Source: Pinguiococcus pyrenoidosus
Lineage: Eukaryota > Sar > Pinguiophyceae > Pinguiochrysidales > Pinguiochrysidaceae
Direction of reading: 5' to 3'
Assembly (NCBI GenBank): GCA_019677205.1
Contig: JAAMXY010003750.1
Span: 1-17,335, forward strand
Length of the DNA: 17,335 nucleotides
Both the position numbers and the translations under genes were made by a program. Under the pieces are notes generated by a model. The model was not told where the DNA came from and ran no database searches. It worked only from the letters and a program-made list of their open reading frames with translations. This document shows, one piece after another, positions 8,754-17,335 of this stretch (positions are counted from its first letter, which is position 1; each line of letters starts with the position of its first letter).

Positions 8754-9158
8754 ATGCAAAAGCCAAAAAAGCCAAAGAACGAGTTGCCATTAAAACAGCA
8801 AGGTCCTCGAAGCGACGGTGATGTCGTGGATTTGGTGGGCGAAGGGCCGCCGAACGCGGGTCGGCTCTCGAGTAAGTCGGTCATCGATATCAGAGATGCG
8901 AAGCAAGCTGAAGAAGATAGAAAGCTACCAGCCAAGGATAAAGAACAGGCAGAGCAGAAAACTCCGGTCAACAAAGAGGGCACGGTGCGATCCGAGGAGA
9001 AGGCGCCCAGTGCGGAGACAAAAAGGTCGGAGTCGCCTGAAGAGGCGACTTGCGCTTCCTTCATCCGCGATCGCGAGGCACTGATAGCCGAGCCGGAAAA
9101 GAATGCGGCGAAGAAGACGACATGTGTGCAGCTTCAGTCTGCTAAAGCACACTGCTAG
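8754..9158 (+). CDS. Lysine/glutamate-rich hypothetical protein
   Basis: An ATG-started frame of 134 codons; the same frame is open back to 8624. The product is dominated by Lys, Glu, Ser, Pro and Ala (PKKPKNELPLK, KDKEQAEQKTPVNKEG), with no hydrophobic core, membrane span or known motif, so it would be intrinsically disordered. It follows Sec6 on the same strand by 336 bases and opens an AT-rich block. It could be a short disordered protein, the 3' exon of a gene whose upstream exon I could not define, or chance. The opposite strand is also open here (Ser/Phe-rich, 9064-8621) and looks like an antisense shadow. Confidence 0.3.
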   Translation: MQKPKKPKNELPLKQQGPRSDGDVVDLVGEGPPNAGRLSSKSVIDIRDAKQAEEDRKLPAKDKEQAEQKTPVNKEGTVRSEEKAPSAETKRSESPEEATCASFIRDREALIAEPEKNAAKKTTCVQLQSAKAHC

Positions 9159-10632
9159 CCCACCAATAGATCGATTTGCAGCGACCCTTTTCAAAACGTC
9201 GAAAAATGAATACGTGTAGATTAAAACACGTTTGTTTCGGGATGCTAAGAAACAAATTGGGCAGCATCCCCTGTCTTGCTTGTCTTTATCAAGCTTCAAC
9301 ATTTTTAGCAGAAAAACATACAGAAATTCTTCTTCTGCAGCTGAATTTCCAGAAAATAGCAACGCATCAAATTGATTACCTGGCTTCTTCATGTAGATAC
9401 AATGAACGTTTGATCAGATTTGATATTGTACGGACTGTGACCTTGTCGATGAAGCGCCAACCGCCAAAAATAAAACTACAGATTCCTCGAACTATCTGCA
9501 AACTTCTTTTCTTGCTTCGAAAAGATCAAAAGGCAATCAAATGATGTAAACAAGACGAATTTATGGATTTTTTTCTGACTTATCAAATATTTCACTACCC
9601 AAAAGCTACAAAATTCTGCTTCAATTTTCTTCTGAGAAATGCAGAGTAATCTGAGTGGTGACAAAGTAAAACTTGATTGATTGACGTGTGATAGTTGCAT
9701 AGTGCCAGGACAAGATATCTCGAGTTGTGAAAGTTCAAAAAAACAAATTATCAATGGAGAGCCATGTGTGATTTTGAGAGAATGTATAAACGCTTTTGTT
9801 GTGATTTACTCTGTTTTTTAAAAAAAAACTGGGATAAACTGGCCATCACATTTGATGAAAAACCCTTATGCATCGTAGCTGCTCCAGCATTTCCATCAAG
9901 TTTCTAGTGATATACAATTTCTTCAAATGATATATATCTGTCATTATACACTGAACGGATAAGCTTTCGGCCCACTTGGTATCATGTTCGGATGAGAAAA
10001 GTATTGAGCCAGCACGAGTGTTACGACGGTAGCGATGCTTAGATATTCATGTACTGTATAAAATTTCTACATCTGTGTACAGCAGCGAGCGTCAGGTGCA
10101 TGTATCCTTCGTGTAGAAGTACTGGACGTATAGTTTATCAAAATGAAAACGGCAGCTTCTGTCTAGTTCTTCATCGACCTATACTGCAAGTTTTTGTAGG
10201 CTTTTGCGGAAGATCTGCGTGTCTGAAGGATTTGCCGCTACTTCGGCGTCTGTCCATTTGGAATTGTTTTTTGATGTACTTGTGGATGCCGAGTTCCGGT
10301 ATATGCGGGAGACTGCTGCTGAATGCTGCTGCTTTGTTTTGTCTCTGACTCTCCAGCACAAGTATTGCCAACGCCTGTTCTGGTTTTGACGATGGTATGG
10401 GTGGGTTTTGCTGAGACAGAGATCGTTTCACGTCGCTTTGCTCGTCGGTTCGTCTCAGGTGTAGGAAGGGGAGTGATTTTTAGAAGGGCCTAGAGAAGAA
10501 ATCCATTATTTGCGGTCCTGGCTGTTGTTGAAGAAGCACCGGAAAGCACCAGAACGGGTTTTGGTATGAACTGGAGAAGCAACAACCCTCGCAGAGAGAG
10601 TGCTTTCTTCCCGCTTACGGCGTGCGTTCCCA
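9159..10632. other. AT-rich gene-poor block
   Basis: About 1.5 kb that is visibly richer in A and T than the flanking genes, with runs such as ttttttaaaaaaaaa near 9814-9829 and tatatatctg near 9931. Short open frames occur on both strands (for example plus 10049-10348 and minus 10431-10171), but none shows a domain, splice consensus with a partner exon, or protein-like composition I can defend. No tRNA, rRNA, terminal repeats or transposase was recognised. Confidence 0.5.
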
Positions 10633-11718
10633 TCATCGCACTTCGTGTACATACAAGATGGACGAGCCACCGGCCTCTCTGTTCGGTACTTCGAGTGAGC
10701 TCACAACTTCTACCCTGCCATCTGCGTCGCCGAGCTTTTTGTCTGGATTGAGCACGCGTCGAGCTGTTAGGCGTGTCTCAAGCTGCCGCGGTTGGCCATC
10801 CCTTTGGTGGTCGTAGCGATGCTGTCCTCACCTGTAGTCACTACACGCGCCCCGCTCTTGCAGTTCGCTGCAACTGCCTCGGTCAGCCCAAGCAGCGTGT
10901 CGCCGGCAGCTTCCCAGGTCGTCGAGTAGCAGAACACGATGTCGGCATCCTGAAGAGTCTCCGTGCCTGCAACGCAGAGAGATCTGTCAGAGGCTGACAG
11001 GCGCCCAAGCGCGGAGAGAGAGAGGCCAGCCATACCAGTCTCACTTGAGATATCCTCGTTCAGCAAGAGACACCTTCCCACCGCCTCGTTGGCCTGAGCT
11101 GGGTCGACAGGCTCGTCTGCGTCGATCTCGTCAAAGAAGGTGGGGCTGCCAGCCAGCGCGAATGTCTTCTCCGCAATATCATGAAGCTCGGACGAGAGTT
11201 CGACCCCAATGCACCTTTCGCAGCGCAGCTCGGATGAGGATGGCGCAGGCGGCGAAACCCCGCCGAAGTCGGCCGTACCTTGAGAAAGAGTAGCCAAGCG
11301 CGGCCCCGAGCACCAGGCGGCCACAGCCAGACCCAATGTCTAAGAAAGTCCTGTCGAGCTCTGGGCGATCGTCGAGGGCTAGATCGATTCCCTTGCAAAA
11401 GCTAGGGAACGGGAACTCGCCGTAGGTCTTGTCGCCATCGAGCAAGGCCGCAATCGAGTTTTCTCCGCGCGAGACTCCTTGGAAGCGCCGCCCTGTTCCC
11501 TCGCGCACGGCAAAGGGAGTGACTCCTGTTGCGCAGGGGGCCTTCCACGGCGGATAAAGAGCCTCGAGGAGTTCTGAGGAAGGAGAAGCCCGATCAGCCC
11601 GCAAATCCCAAAGCCACAGATCCAGAAACAGCTCACTTTGACTTTGGCTCCTCCGCACGGAGAGAGAGCTGGACGCGGGGAGGCACAGCAGGCAGATGAA
11701 GCTTCTCATTGACCCCAT
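10633..11718 (-). CDS. SAM-dependent methyltransferase, class I fold, with signal-like N-terminus
   Basis: Minus-strand exons 11718-11279, 11214-11036, 10966-10832 and 10763-10633 (TGA) join in phase (2, 1, 1) to 294 residues; introns are 64, 69 and 68 bases. Motif I of Rossmann-fold methyltransferases, FLDIGSGCGRLVLGA (residues 125-139), forms the SAM-binding loop. After the first intron comes CIGVELSSELHDIAEK, where Glu152 is the usual acidic residue contacting the SAM ribose. DADIVFCYSTTW (213-224) occupies the motif IV position, followed by a strand ending ARVVTT. A YGEFPF segment precedes motif I, as a Tyr-Gly/Glu stretch does in DOT1-like enzymes, so a DOT1-like subfamily is possible. 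Substrate is unknown. The N-terminus MRSFICLLCLPASSSLS (from Met4) resembles a signal peptide, suggesting secretory-pathway or organelle entry; a Met4 start is possible. It is head to head with the TAF1A-like gene. Confidence 0.8.
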
Positions 11719-11856
11719 CTGGGTTGTGCTGCGGGAGTTTCCGGGCGTTCGCTAAAGATATTCTGTCACGGCAACGTTCATCTGGCTCTCAGAAGCTATC
11801 CTACGGCTCAGCAATCTGAGTTGCTTCATCACGGCCACCTTTCCGCGGAGAGCGCC
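11719..11856. promoter_or_regulatory. Short divergent promoter region
   Basis: Only 138 bases separate the start codons of the methyltransferase (minus) and the TAF1A-like gene (plus), so both core promoters and 5' UTRs must lie here or overlap the genes. I see no clear TATA box. Bidirectional use is inferred from geometry. Confidence 0.5.
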
Positions 11857-14217
11857 ATGCTTTGGTCCTTGGTGTACGGCCAAAAGGATTCAAAGGACGA
11901 TGCAGCTGCTGCTTCCTCTTCTGCAAAGCCGGCGAGCGGTGCTGGCTCCAAGGGCGGCGTCCGACGGAAGCGCAAGCGCCGACGAAGGGAAGCACGCCTC
12001 CCTCGTCCTCCATTTATCGGGAATGAGGCTCAGAAGTCGCTCCTCAAGGCTGTCTTGTTCATGCCAGATTCAAGCTTGAAAGATCTGTACAGCTTCCGGG
12101 TGCCGCCGGACGCAGAAGCCGTCGCGGATCCTGCCATCCAGGCCATTCTTCGGAACAGACACGGCTACGGCCAGCAAAACTGGCAGCACAGTCGACCGCT
12201 GGTCTCCGCCTTGCGTTCAAAGCCGCACACGGGTCTCCTCCGGAGCTCGCTGCTCAGCCTCTTGCGCCTGGCGCTCTCAAGAGGGGATCGAGATGCGCTG
12301 GCGAGAGTCCTGCAGAGGATACTACAGCTCGAGTCCGGAACCTCGGCGTGTCCTGTCAGCACAGAGAGCTACCTCGCGACCGTGGGACTTCTTCGGTGGC
12401 GCCGGGACAAGGCCGCGATGCAGGGCGAGGGCTCCGGGCCGTGGACGCTCGCTTTGAAGCGATTTTATCGAGTGTTTCTCACTCCGGACACGGCATACTA
12501 CATTCGGGATCGGCCTCACTTGGGGCTGAGAGATCGCTTGAAAGTCGCCAGCCTGGCTGCTCTGCTCGAGGAGCTCATGTGGGATAGCGAAATGGCCGAG
12601 GCGCTGGAGGCTGTCCGGCAGCAGCTCAAGGAAGTTCCCTACAGCAGGAGTTTGGCGCTTCACGCGCGCGCGGTCCTGCTCTTGCTGCTGGCCGCGATGA
12701 TTGAGAGCGGTCTGCCGCCGTATGACGAAGCGTCAGCTGATACGGCGAGGATGCCCACACTGGACGAGCTTGTGGATCTGGTGGAGCGCGCTGATGAAGG
12801 GGAGCTTCTGGAACAGGCGAGCGCACTCATCCGTGAAGCCCGGGAGCGGTTGCAACACCTGTGGGCGATGAAACGAAACGTGCGAAATGCAGTGCAGGGC
12901 GAACACGCGTCTCCGATTGCCTTGAGCATCGTGCTCAGCAAGGGTGGAGGGCACTCAGCTGAAGGAGCGAATCCATTGCAATTGGAGGATCTGTACAAGC
13001 CTGAGCCCGGCCTAAACTCGATCACCAGATGGCGGGAGCCGCGGGACGCAGAGGAGTTATGCCGGTAGGTTCACCACAGCTACGCACCTCATCCCTTGCT
13101 TCTTGCTTTCCCGGATGCTCAGCTGCCGTCGCGTCGTTGTTCCTCCCGCTAGAGTATGGCGAATGGTTCCGACGGCTCCCGGATCCATGAGGTACGCAGC
13201 ACGCGCAGCTTGTCTCTACAGCTACCAGGCTAACCTAGCCTGTGCTGGACAGTTTCCCCATCGAGGACAAGGTGACGACGCTTCTCGACGTGCTTCGGGA
13301 CAATCCTTTGCATGAAGGGGCACTCATCGAGATGTTCGCCATGGACCCACATCAGGTTCGGATCCATCTGCCGCAAACACGCTCCTCGAGAAAGCCAACG
13401 ATCGGTACAGGTACCTGCCTCGCAGGTGCTCGGAATCGCCTCTGATGCGCTTGAGCATGCATTGGTCAACGCAGCCGAAGGTTTCTGCGACGTGGTGCTT
13501 TGGGGCCATCTGAGCCGTTTGCTGACGGAGCGAGCAGCTGTCCACGAGGACGCCTCTCGGCTGGACTCCCTCGACGAATGGCGGAAACAACGCGCATGGT
13601 GGCGGGAAGAGCTGTTTTCCTCGGGAAGCTACATGCCAGGTAAAGGCGCTCTCGACTTTAATTTACTGCGATCGTTGAGAAGCATCTGATGGCCGCGGTC
13701 GTCGCAGCTCGACGGTGGCAAGCTGAGTCCGATCAGCAACGGCCTGGAGCTCCAGCGGAGGGGCCGTGCTTCCCCGTTGCGTGGGTCCCTTTCATACGCA
13801 CCATGGGCAAGAAAGCCATGGCGAACTCGGAAGTGCACGCTGCAGAAGCGGCCCTACTGGTACGGCCAGAGAGCGTGGAATCGTCGACGCTTCGCCTTTC
13901 CCTGGCAAGGCAAGCTTTCAAAAGCGTCGTGGCGAACGCGCTGCTCGGCGTTGGGAACGCCTACACCAGCCGGTACGCCCGCCTCGCGTCTCGTGATTCT
14001 CCAGCCAACCAAATCTTATCTTCGGCATTGCTCGAGCACAGAAGCCTGCAACGGCTCAGCGAGCTCTCCGAAACATCGCAGGTACAGTTGATTGCCTCCA
14101 CGCCCAGTCTGGAGATCTTCCTTAGTTTGCGGACTGCAGGCCTATGTGGCTTATGTCACGAACCGAGAGATCTTCAATGCGGGCAACGAACTGGAGCATC
14201 AAGACGCGTTGATGTGA
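11857..14217 (+). CDS. TAF1A: Probable TAF1A-like subunit of RNA polymerase I factor SL1
   Basis: Exons 11857-13064, 13123-13191, 13253-13355, 13426-13639, 13708-14081 and 14140-14217 (TGA) join in phase (2, 2, 0, 1, 0) to 681 residues; introns are 58, 61, 70, 68 and 58 bases. TAF1A is a subunit of the TBP-containing SL1/TIF-IB complex that recruits RNA polymerase I to rDNA. Evidence: a C-terminal motif DEWRKQRAWWREELF (residues 510-524) has the same spacing (W, five residues, WW, four residues, F) as human TAF1A. Further on, ARQAFKSVVANALLGVGNAY (598-617) matches its following Ala/Leu/Gly-rich helix, and RRWQAESD lies between. Upstream, LLDVLRDNPLHEGALIEMF fits the helical repeat region. A basic run RRKRKRRRR (36-44) suits a nuclear signal. 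It is longer than human TAF1A (450). Start is the first ATG in frame. Recognition rests on short motifs recalled from memory, so the family could be wrong; the exon model is firmer. Confidence 0.58.
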
Positions 14218-14691
14218 TAAGCGCCGCTCGAAGAGTACGGCTCCGGGGGATCTGCCATGGCCAGAGCATGGCTCTAAGGGGTGGAGCGGCTTTTCATGGC
14301 AAGATGACTTCATCCAGACAGTACGATGAGAGACTCTTCTAGTGACAGATGCTGTGGAAGATTCCCTTCCATGTGCCGTGAGGGGCCTCGCGTCCACGCA
14401 GGACTAGCGGAGGTGTTGCATCTTGGAAGACAGCCAGGCCGTATTCCGTCGGGGCTCTCCCCCCCGAAGGAACGAGAGGCATGCTTGGAAGTCTTTCTTA
14501 TCGCTTTCTCTAGCAGTCTGGCAGAACTTCTCCGCGTTGTCCAAAGTGACACAGGTGCTCTATGAATGCTGCGAATCTCAACTACATCAGCTTACCCGGC
14601 GTAGAGCCATTGAGGCTGGGCAGGAGGTCCTGTTTGCAGCAAGATGTGGGTCAAACTATGGTCTCGGCAAGCGTACGTTGCGTGGCCATCT
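14218..14691. other. Gap between convergent genes
   Basis: Presumed 3' ends of the TAF1A-like gene (plus) and the TMEM87-like gene (minus). Plus-strand open frames cross it but are Ser/Arg-rich and overlap the antisense of the last TMEM87-like exon. Nothing further is supported. Confidence 0.55.
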
Positions 14692-17165
14692 TCATACCTG
14701 CATGGCCCCACCGTACTCTTCGTCGTCCTCTTCACCTTTGTCCACCACTACCTCTTCGATGCCAACCTTGACATCCCAGTCCGTGTGAATACTTGTTGTC
14801 AACCAGGCACTCTCTTCAAGACCTACCCCCGTTCCCTCGTCGTCATCGAAAGGATCTTCTTCGGTTCCGAGCTGGACGCTGTACATGTAGCGCTGCCAAG
14901 CCGAGAGGAGCTTATGTTTAGGACACCGCCGACTCGCATCATCGCCACCATTCGCTCGGCGAGCATGACCGACCTGAGAATTCGCGCTAGGCCTCCAAAG
15001 AATGCACATGCCAATGAAGATGACGAGGTAGCACACCTAGTAGATGTCCCGAGTTTAGGCACCGTAGGCCGGTTCGCACCGTGGCCCGACCGCTTCACCT
15101 CCCAGACGGCGTCAAGGGCCCACTGAATCTTCCAATGCTCTTGTTCCTAATTCATCGGACAAGGAACGTCAGATCTCCTATCAGAAGCGTTCCTGATGCG
15201 CCAAAGGCCAAAACGAAAACGAAGGCAAAGCTCACCCGATCCTTTGTGCGGACGAGAGCGACGGTAGTGATGGCCCAAGCGACGCTGAAAACGGCGCTGA
15301 GGATCAAGACAGCGCGGAACCTGTCCATGACTGCCTTGTCAGTCGCTGTGAGATCCAGGGGATCCCCGCCAAGGTTCCTTGCCTTCTGAAAAGTTTGAGC
15401 TTGATCTCCTGCCGTCGTTGCTTCAGGTACTGGATCGTGTTCGTCAATTCCTGCAAAGCCGCGGGGTCAATCCCATGCATGATCGAGGTACTTCGCATTC
15501 GTTCTACCTGAAGGATCCAAGCGTAGAACGTCACGTCGATGGTGCTCTGCACCAGGATGATGAGGAAGAGGAAGGACGAGTACGCCCATGAGCTACTCCC
15601 AATCGTGGCATCCTAGAAAGCAGCAGGGTGCCCTGTGTAAGAAGCTTTCGGGAAGCATCCGGAAAGGCAAATCCACATACCCCTGCTGGCAACTTCACCA
15701 TCAAGCCCTGGCCCAAAGCGAAGATGAAGTACAATCCACCCAGCGCTGTGGAGATCGGCGTGAGTCAATCGTTGCCACTTTCGAGGAGATCTTGACTCGG
15801 CTCATCATGCCTCAGCGTACCAAGCATCCCGTACAGCATGTCGCCTAGACTTGGCTTCACGATGCCGTAGCCAGTGCTGACCATGAGGACCAAGACCCGA
15901 CTGAGCGCTTGCTTGGAGATGCCCACGAGCAGTGCGAACACTGGGAAGGCGGCGTCTTCGTGAGCGTGAAGATGACTCCTCTACAGCGCGGGGGGGCTGT
16001 CACTTACTCATGCCGCCAAGATGCTGACTGCCGGACATGTTCCACTCGTCATATGCAAAGTACTTCGCGGCAGTCTCGATCATCGCCAGCAGGAGCACGA
16101 GGCTGATCCAGAACTGGACGGCGATGAGTTCTTGCATGAAGCGAAACATGAGCACCGTCCAGACCAAGCCGATGAAGAGATAGATGATCGCCATGCTTCC
16201 AAAAAACGGAAGATTCCCCCACTCGGTGCCCGGCAGGTAGCCCCAGGGATTCATCCAGACCGTCTGCCCGTGCACGACGACCTCTCCGGCATCTGAAAGT
16301 CAGCAGAGGTTGGCTTCGTCGCAGGCTCCAAGCAGGCGGCTTCCCCCACTGTTCTTCGAGGCTTTCTTGGTGCGGCCAAGCCCATGAATGACTTACCCCT
16401 GTCGCAGGCGCTCATGAAGAGATAGTAGTATCCTGTCTTGGTCACGGGATACTTTGATGTGGTCTCGAACACTGCTTCCGTAGGCGCCGTGCTGTTCTCC
16501 TCGCGGATGAGCGGCGGGAGAGTTACTTGAGCGACCATCATCAGGCCATCTTCAGTCTCACACTTCCCACTGGGCGTGGAGCATAGCATGTGTCCCAGGT
16601 GTGTCGTATTGCAGGCGCCCTTTCATCCATCGCATCCATCGCATCCATCGTCAGTGCGAGCGGCACAGGCACAGCACGAGGGAGATCAGCACACGTACCA
16701 CTGAAATTGCCCTTTCCGTGCAGCAGTAGTAGGTCGCTTCATTGTCCATCTTCACGCCCACTTTTCCATAGTGGCGGTGCTCCAGAATCGCAACGTCCAT
16801 CGCCGCAGTGTCTTTGTACTGCGCAGGATTCGTGAGAGCTGGATTCGCTTGGTTCTGCAGAGGGCTGTTGCTGCCGCCGTAGCCTCGGCTAGCGCCACTG
16901 CATTCATGGTACACACCTGCGCATCGCCTGGGCAAAAATCGTCCTCCTTCGTGCAGACTCGCTTCTGCCGCGTGAACTTGAGGTCTGAGAACTTGATGAA
17001 GCTCCGGCCGTTGCCTGGTGGGTAGCTCGCGGGCGCGTCCTCGGGAGCATACTGGCCTCCCACGTGGTAGATGAGCACTGGCGGCGCCACTACAGAGCCC
17101 TGATAGTGGTGCACATCGGCAGTGGCCAATCCCAAGGCCGCGGACAGCAGAAGAAAGCGCCGCAT
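14692..17165 (-). CDS. TMEM87/GPR107-type (GOST family) seven-helix membrane protein
   Basis: Twelve minus-strand exons: 17165-16917, 16854-16699, 16619-16397, 16292-16008, 15940-15821, 15745-15681, 15612-15508, 15450-15383, 15320-15236, 15146-15099, 15036-14974 and 14892-14692 (TGA). They join in phase to 555 residues, the usual size of TMEM87. Family members are Golgi seven-helix proteins (Pfam Lung_7-TM_R) linked to endosome-to-Golgi traffic. A signal peptide (MRRFLLLSAALGLATA) leads a Cys-rich lumenal domain (about 17-215). The membrane part opens with WMNPWGYLPG (222-231), followed by helices such as GSMAIIYLFIGLVWTVLMF and VQFWISLVLLLAMIE, the hallmark GYGIVKP (328-334), VDATFYWW-like IDVTFYAWIL, ELTNTIQYLKQRRQEIKLKL, then WALDAVWEVCYLVIFIGMCI and LWRPSANSQRYMYS. 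An acidic tail (EEDPFDDDEG, EEDDEEYGG) ends it. The order matches TMEM87 closely. The 15382-15321 intron uses a GC donor. The donor ending exon 2 is the least certain splice. Confidence 0.92.
15321..15382 (-). other. GC-AG intron
   Basis: In the TMEM87-like gene, the exon ending KLKLFR (codon split after two bases) joins FRAVLILSAVFSVAW in phase only if the intron runs from aag|gcaagg to ggacag|g, 62 bases. No GT donor exists in the needed place. aag|gcaag is the standard form of the rare GC donor, and the joined protein matches the family. Confidence 0.75.
16624..16651. repeat. 9-base tandem repeat in an intron
   Basis: Three adjacent copies of a unit like catccatcg lie within the second intron (16698-16620) of the TMEM87-like gene. 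It is a short microsatellite-like tract, likely free to vary in copy number. Confidence 0.8.
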
Positions 17166-17335
17166 CCTTCACTTTCAGCGCTCCGCAGTGAAGAACGAGA
17201 GAGAGAGAAAGGAGGACAGAAGCCAAACGCAGCAGTGGTTTTAAGATTATCTTGTGATAGTCTCTCAGACATATGAACAGACCGTATGATCTGCCAACTG
17301 AGGGCCACCGCTGGGCGGTGAGAAATGACTGGAGG
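17166..17335. promoter_or_regulatory. 5' flank of the TMEM87-like gene
   Basis: 170 bases upstream of the TMEM87-like start to the window edge. A purine tract (gagagagagaaagga, 17197-17211) lies 32-46 bases from the start codon, likely in the 5' UTR or core promoter. No TATA box recognised. Confidence 0.35.

Noticed and set aside
8621-9064. 147-codon minus-strand frame with Ser/Phe/Leu runs
   Set aside because: Mirror image of the Lys/Glu-rich plus-strand frame (Lys codons read backwards as Phe/Leu); hydrophobic appearance is an artefact.
8925-9392. 155-codon minus-strand ATG frame with Arg/Leu-rich sequence
   Set aside because: Spans the boundary into AT-rich DNA, has no recognisable motif and overlaps a better plus-strand candidate.
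14082-14342. Unspliced read-through of the fifth TAF1A-like exon to a stop at 14342
   Set aside because: A good donor (cag|gtacag) and acceptor (ctgcag|g) 58 bases apart join in phase to a more protein-like terminus (AYVAYVTNREIFNAG); the read-through tail is Arg/Cys/Gly-rich.
14423-14788. Plus-strand Ser-rich open frame after the TAF1A-like gene
   Set aside because: It overlaps the antisense of the last TMEM87-like exon and has no domain; the TAF1A-like gene closes cleanly at 14217.
1-17335. CRISPR arrays, tRNA/rRNA genes, insertion sequences, bacterial operon signals
   Set aside because: None seen: no spaced direct repeats, no cloverleaf or rRNA sequence recognised, and gene structure is intron-rich eukaryotic.

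Overview
This window reads as nuclear DNA from a unicellular eukaryote with a compact, GC-rich genome. Genes are multi-exon. Most introns are 53-124 bases long and follow GT-AG rules, with one apparent GC-AG intron, and reading frames join in phase across them. The proteins (an exocyst subunit, a Golgi seven-helix protein, a probable RNA polymerase I factor and fatty-acid-binding-protein folds) are eukaryotic only. I cannot name the species. A protist, possibly an alga or a member of the SAR group, is an inference; nothing here is bacterial.

Layout. 1-2321 (+): the 3' part of a gene encoding at least three tandem fatty-acid-binding-protein (FABP)-like beta-barrel domains separated by low-complexity linkers. 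2676-3518 (-): a second, single-domain FABP-like gene, tail to tail with the first. 3519-4370: no gene I can support. 4371-5340 (-): a small gene with a one-base frame break (4371-4931), and overlapping its 5' end an open frame with an AT-hook-like motif (4882-5340). 5341-5728: AT-rich leader and promoter region. 5729-8417 (+): exocyst subunit Sec6/EXOC3 in four exons. 8418-10632: a conspicuously AT-rich block with one lysine/glutamate-rich open stretch (8624-9158) and no firm gene. 10633-11718 (-): a class I SAM-dependent methyltransferase with an N-terminal signal-like sequence, four exons. 11857-14217 (+): a probable TAF1A-like subunit of the RNA polymerase I selectivity factor, six exons, divergent from the methyltransferase across 138 bases. 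14692-17165 (-): a TMEM87/GPR107-type (GOST family) seven-helix membrane protein in twelve exons, convergent with the TAF1A-like gene.

There is no operon. The genes fall in several cell systems: lipid carriage (FABP-like), membrane traffic (Sec6, TMEM87-like) and rRNA transcription (TAF1A-like). The most unusual item is the FABP-like polyprotein, whose repeats carry introns at the same sites and phases, which points to duplication of a whole multi-exon unit. All splice models are read by eye from splice consensus, phase and protein similarity.
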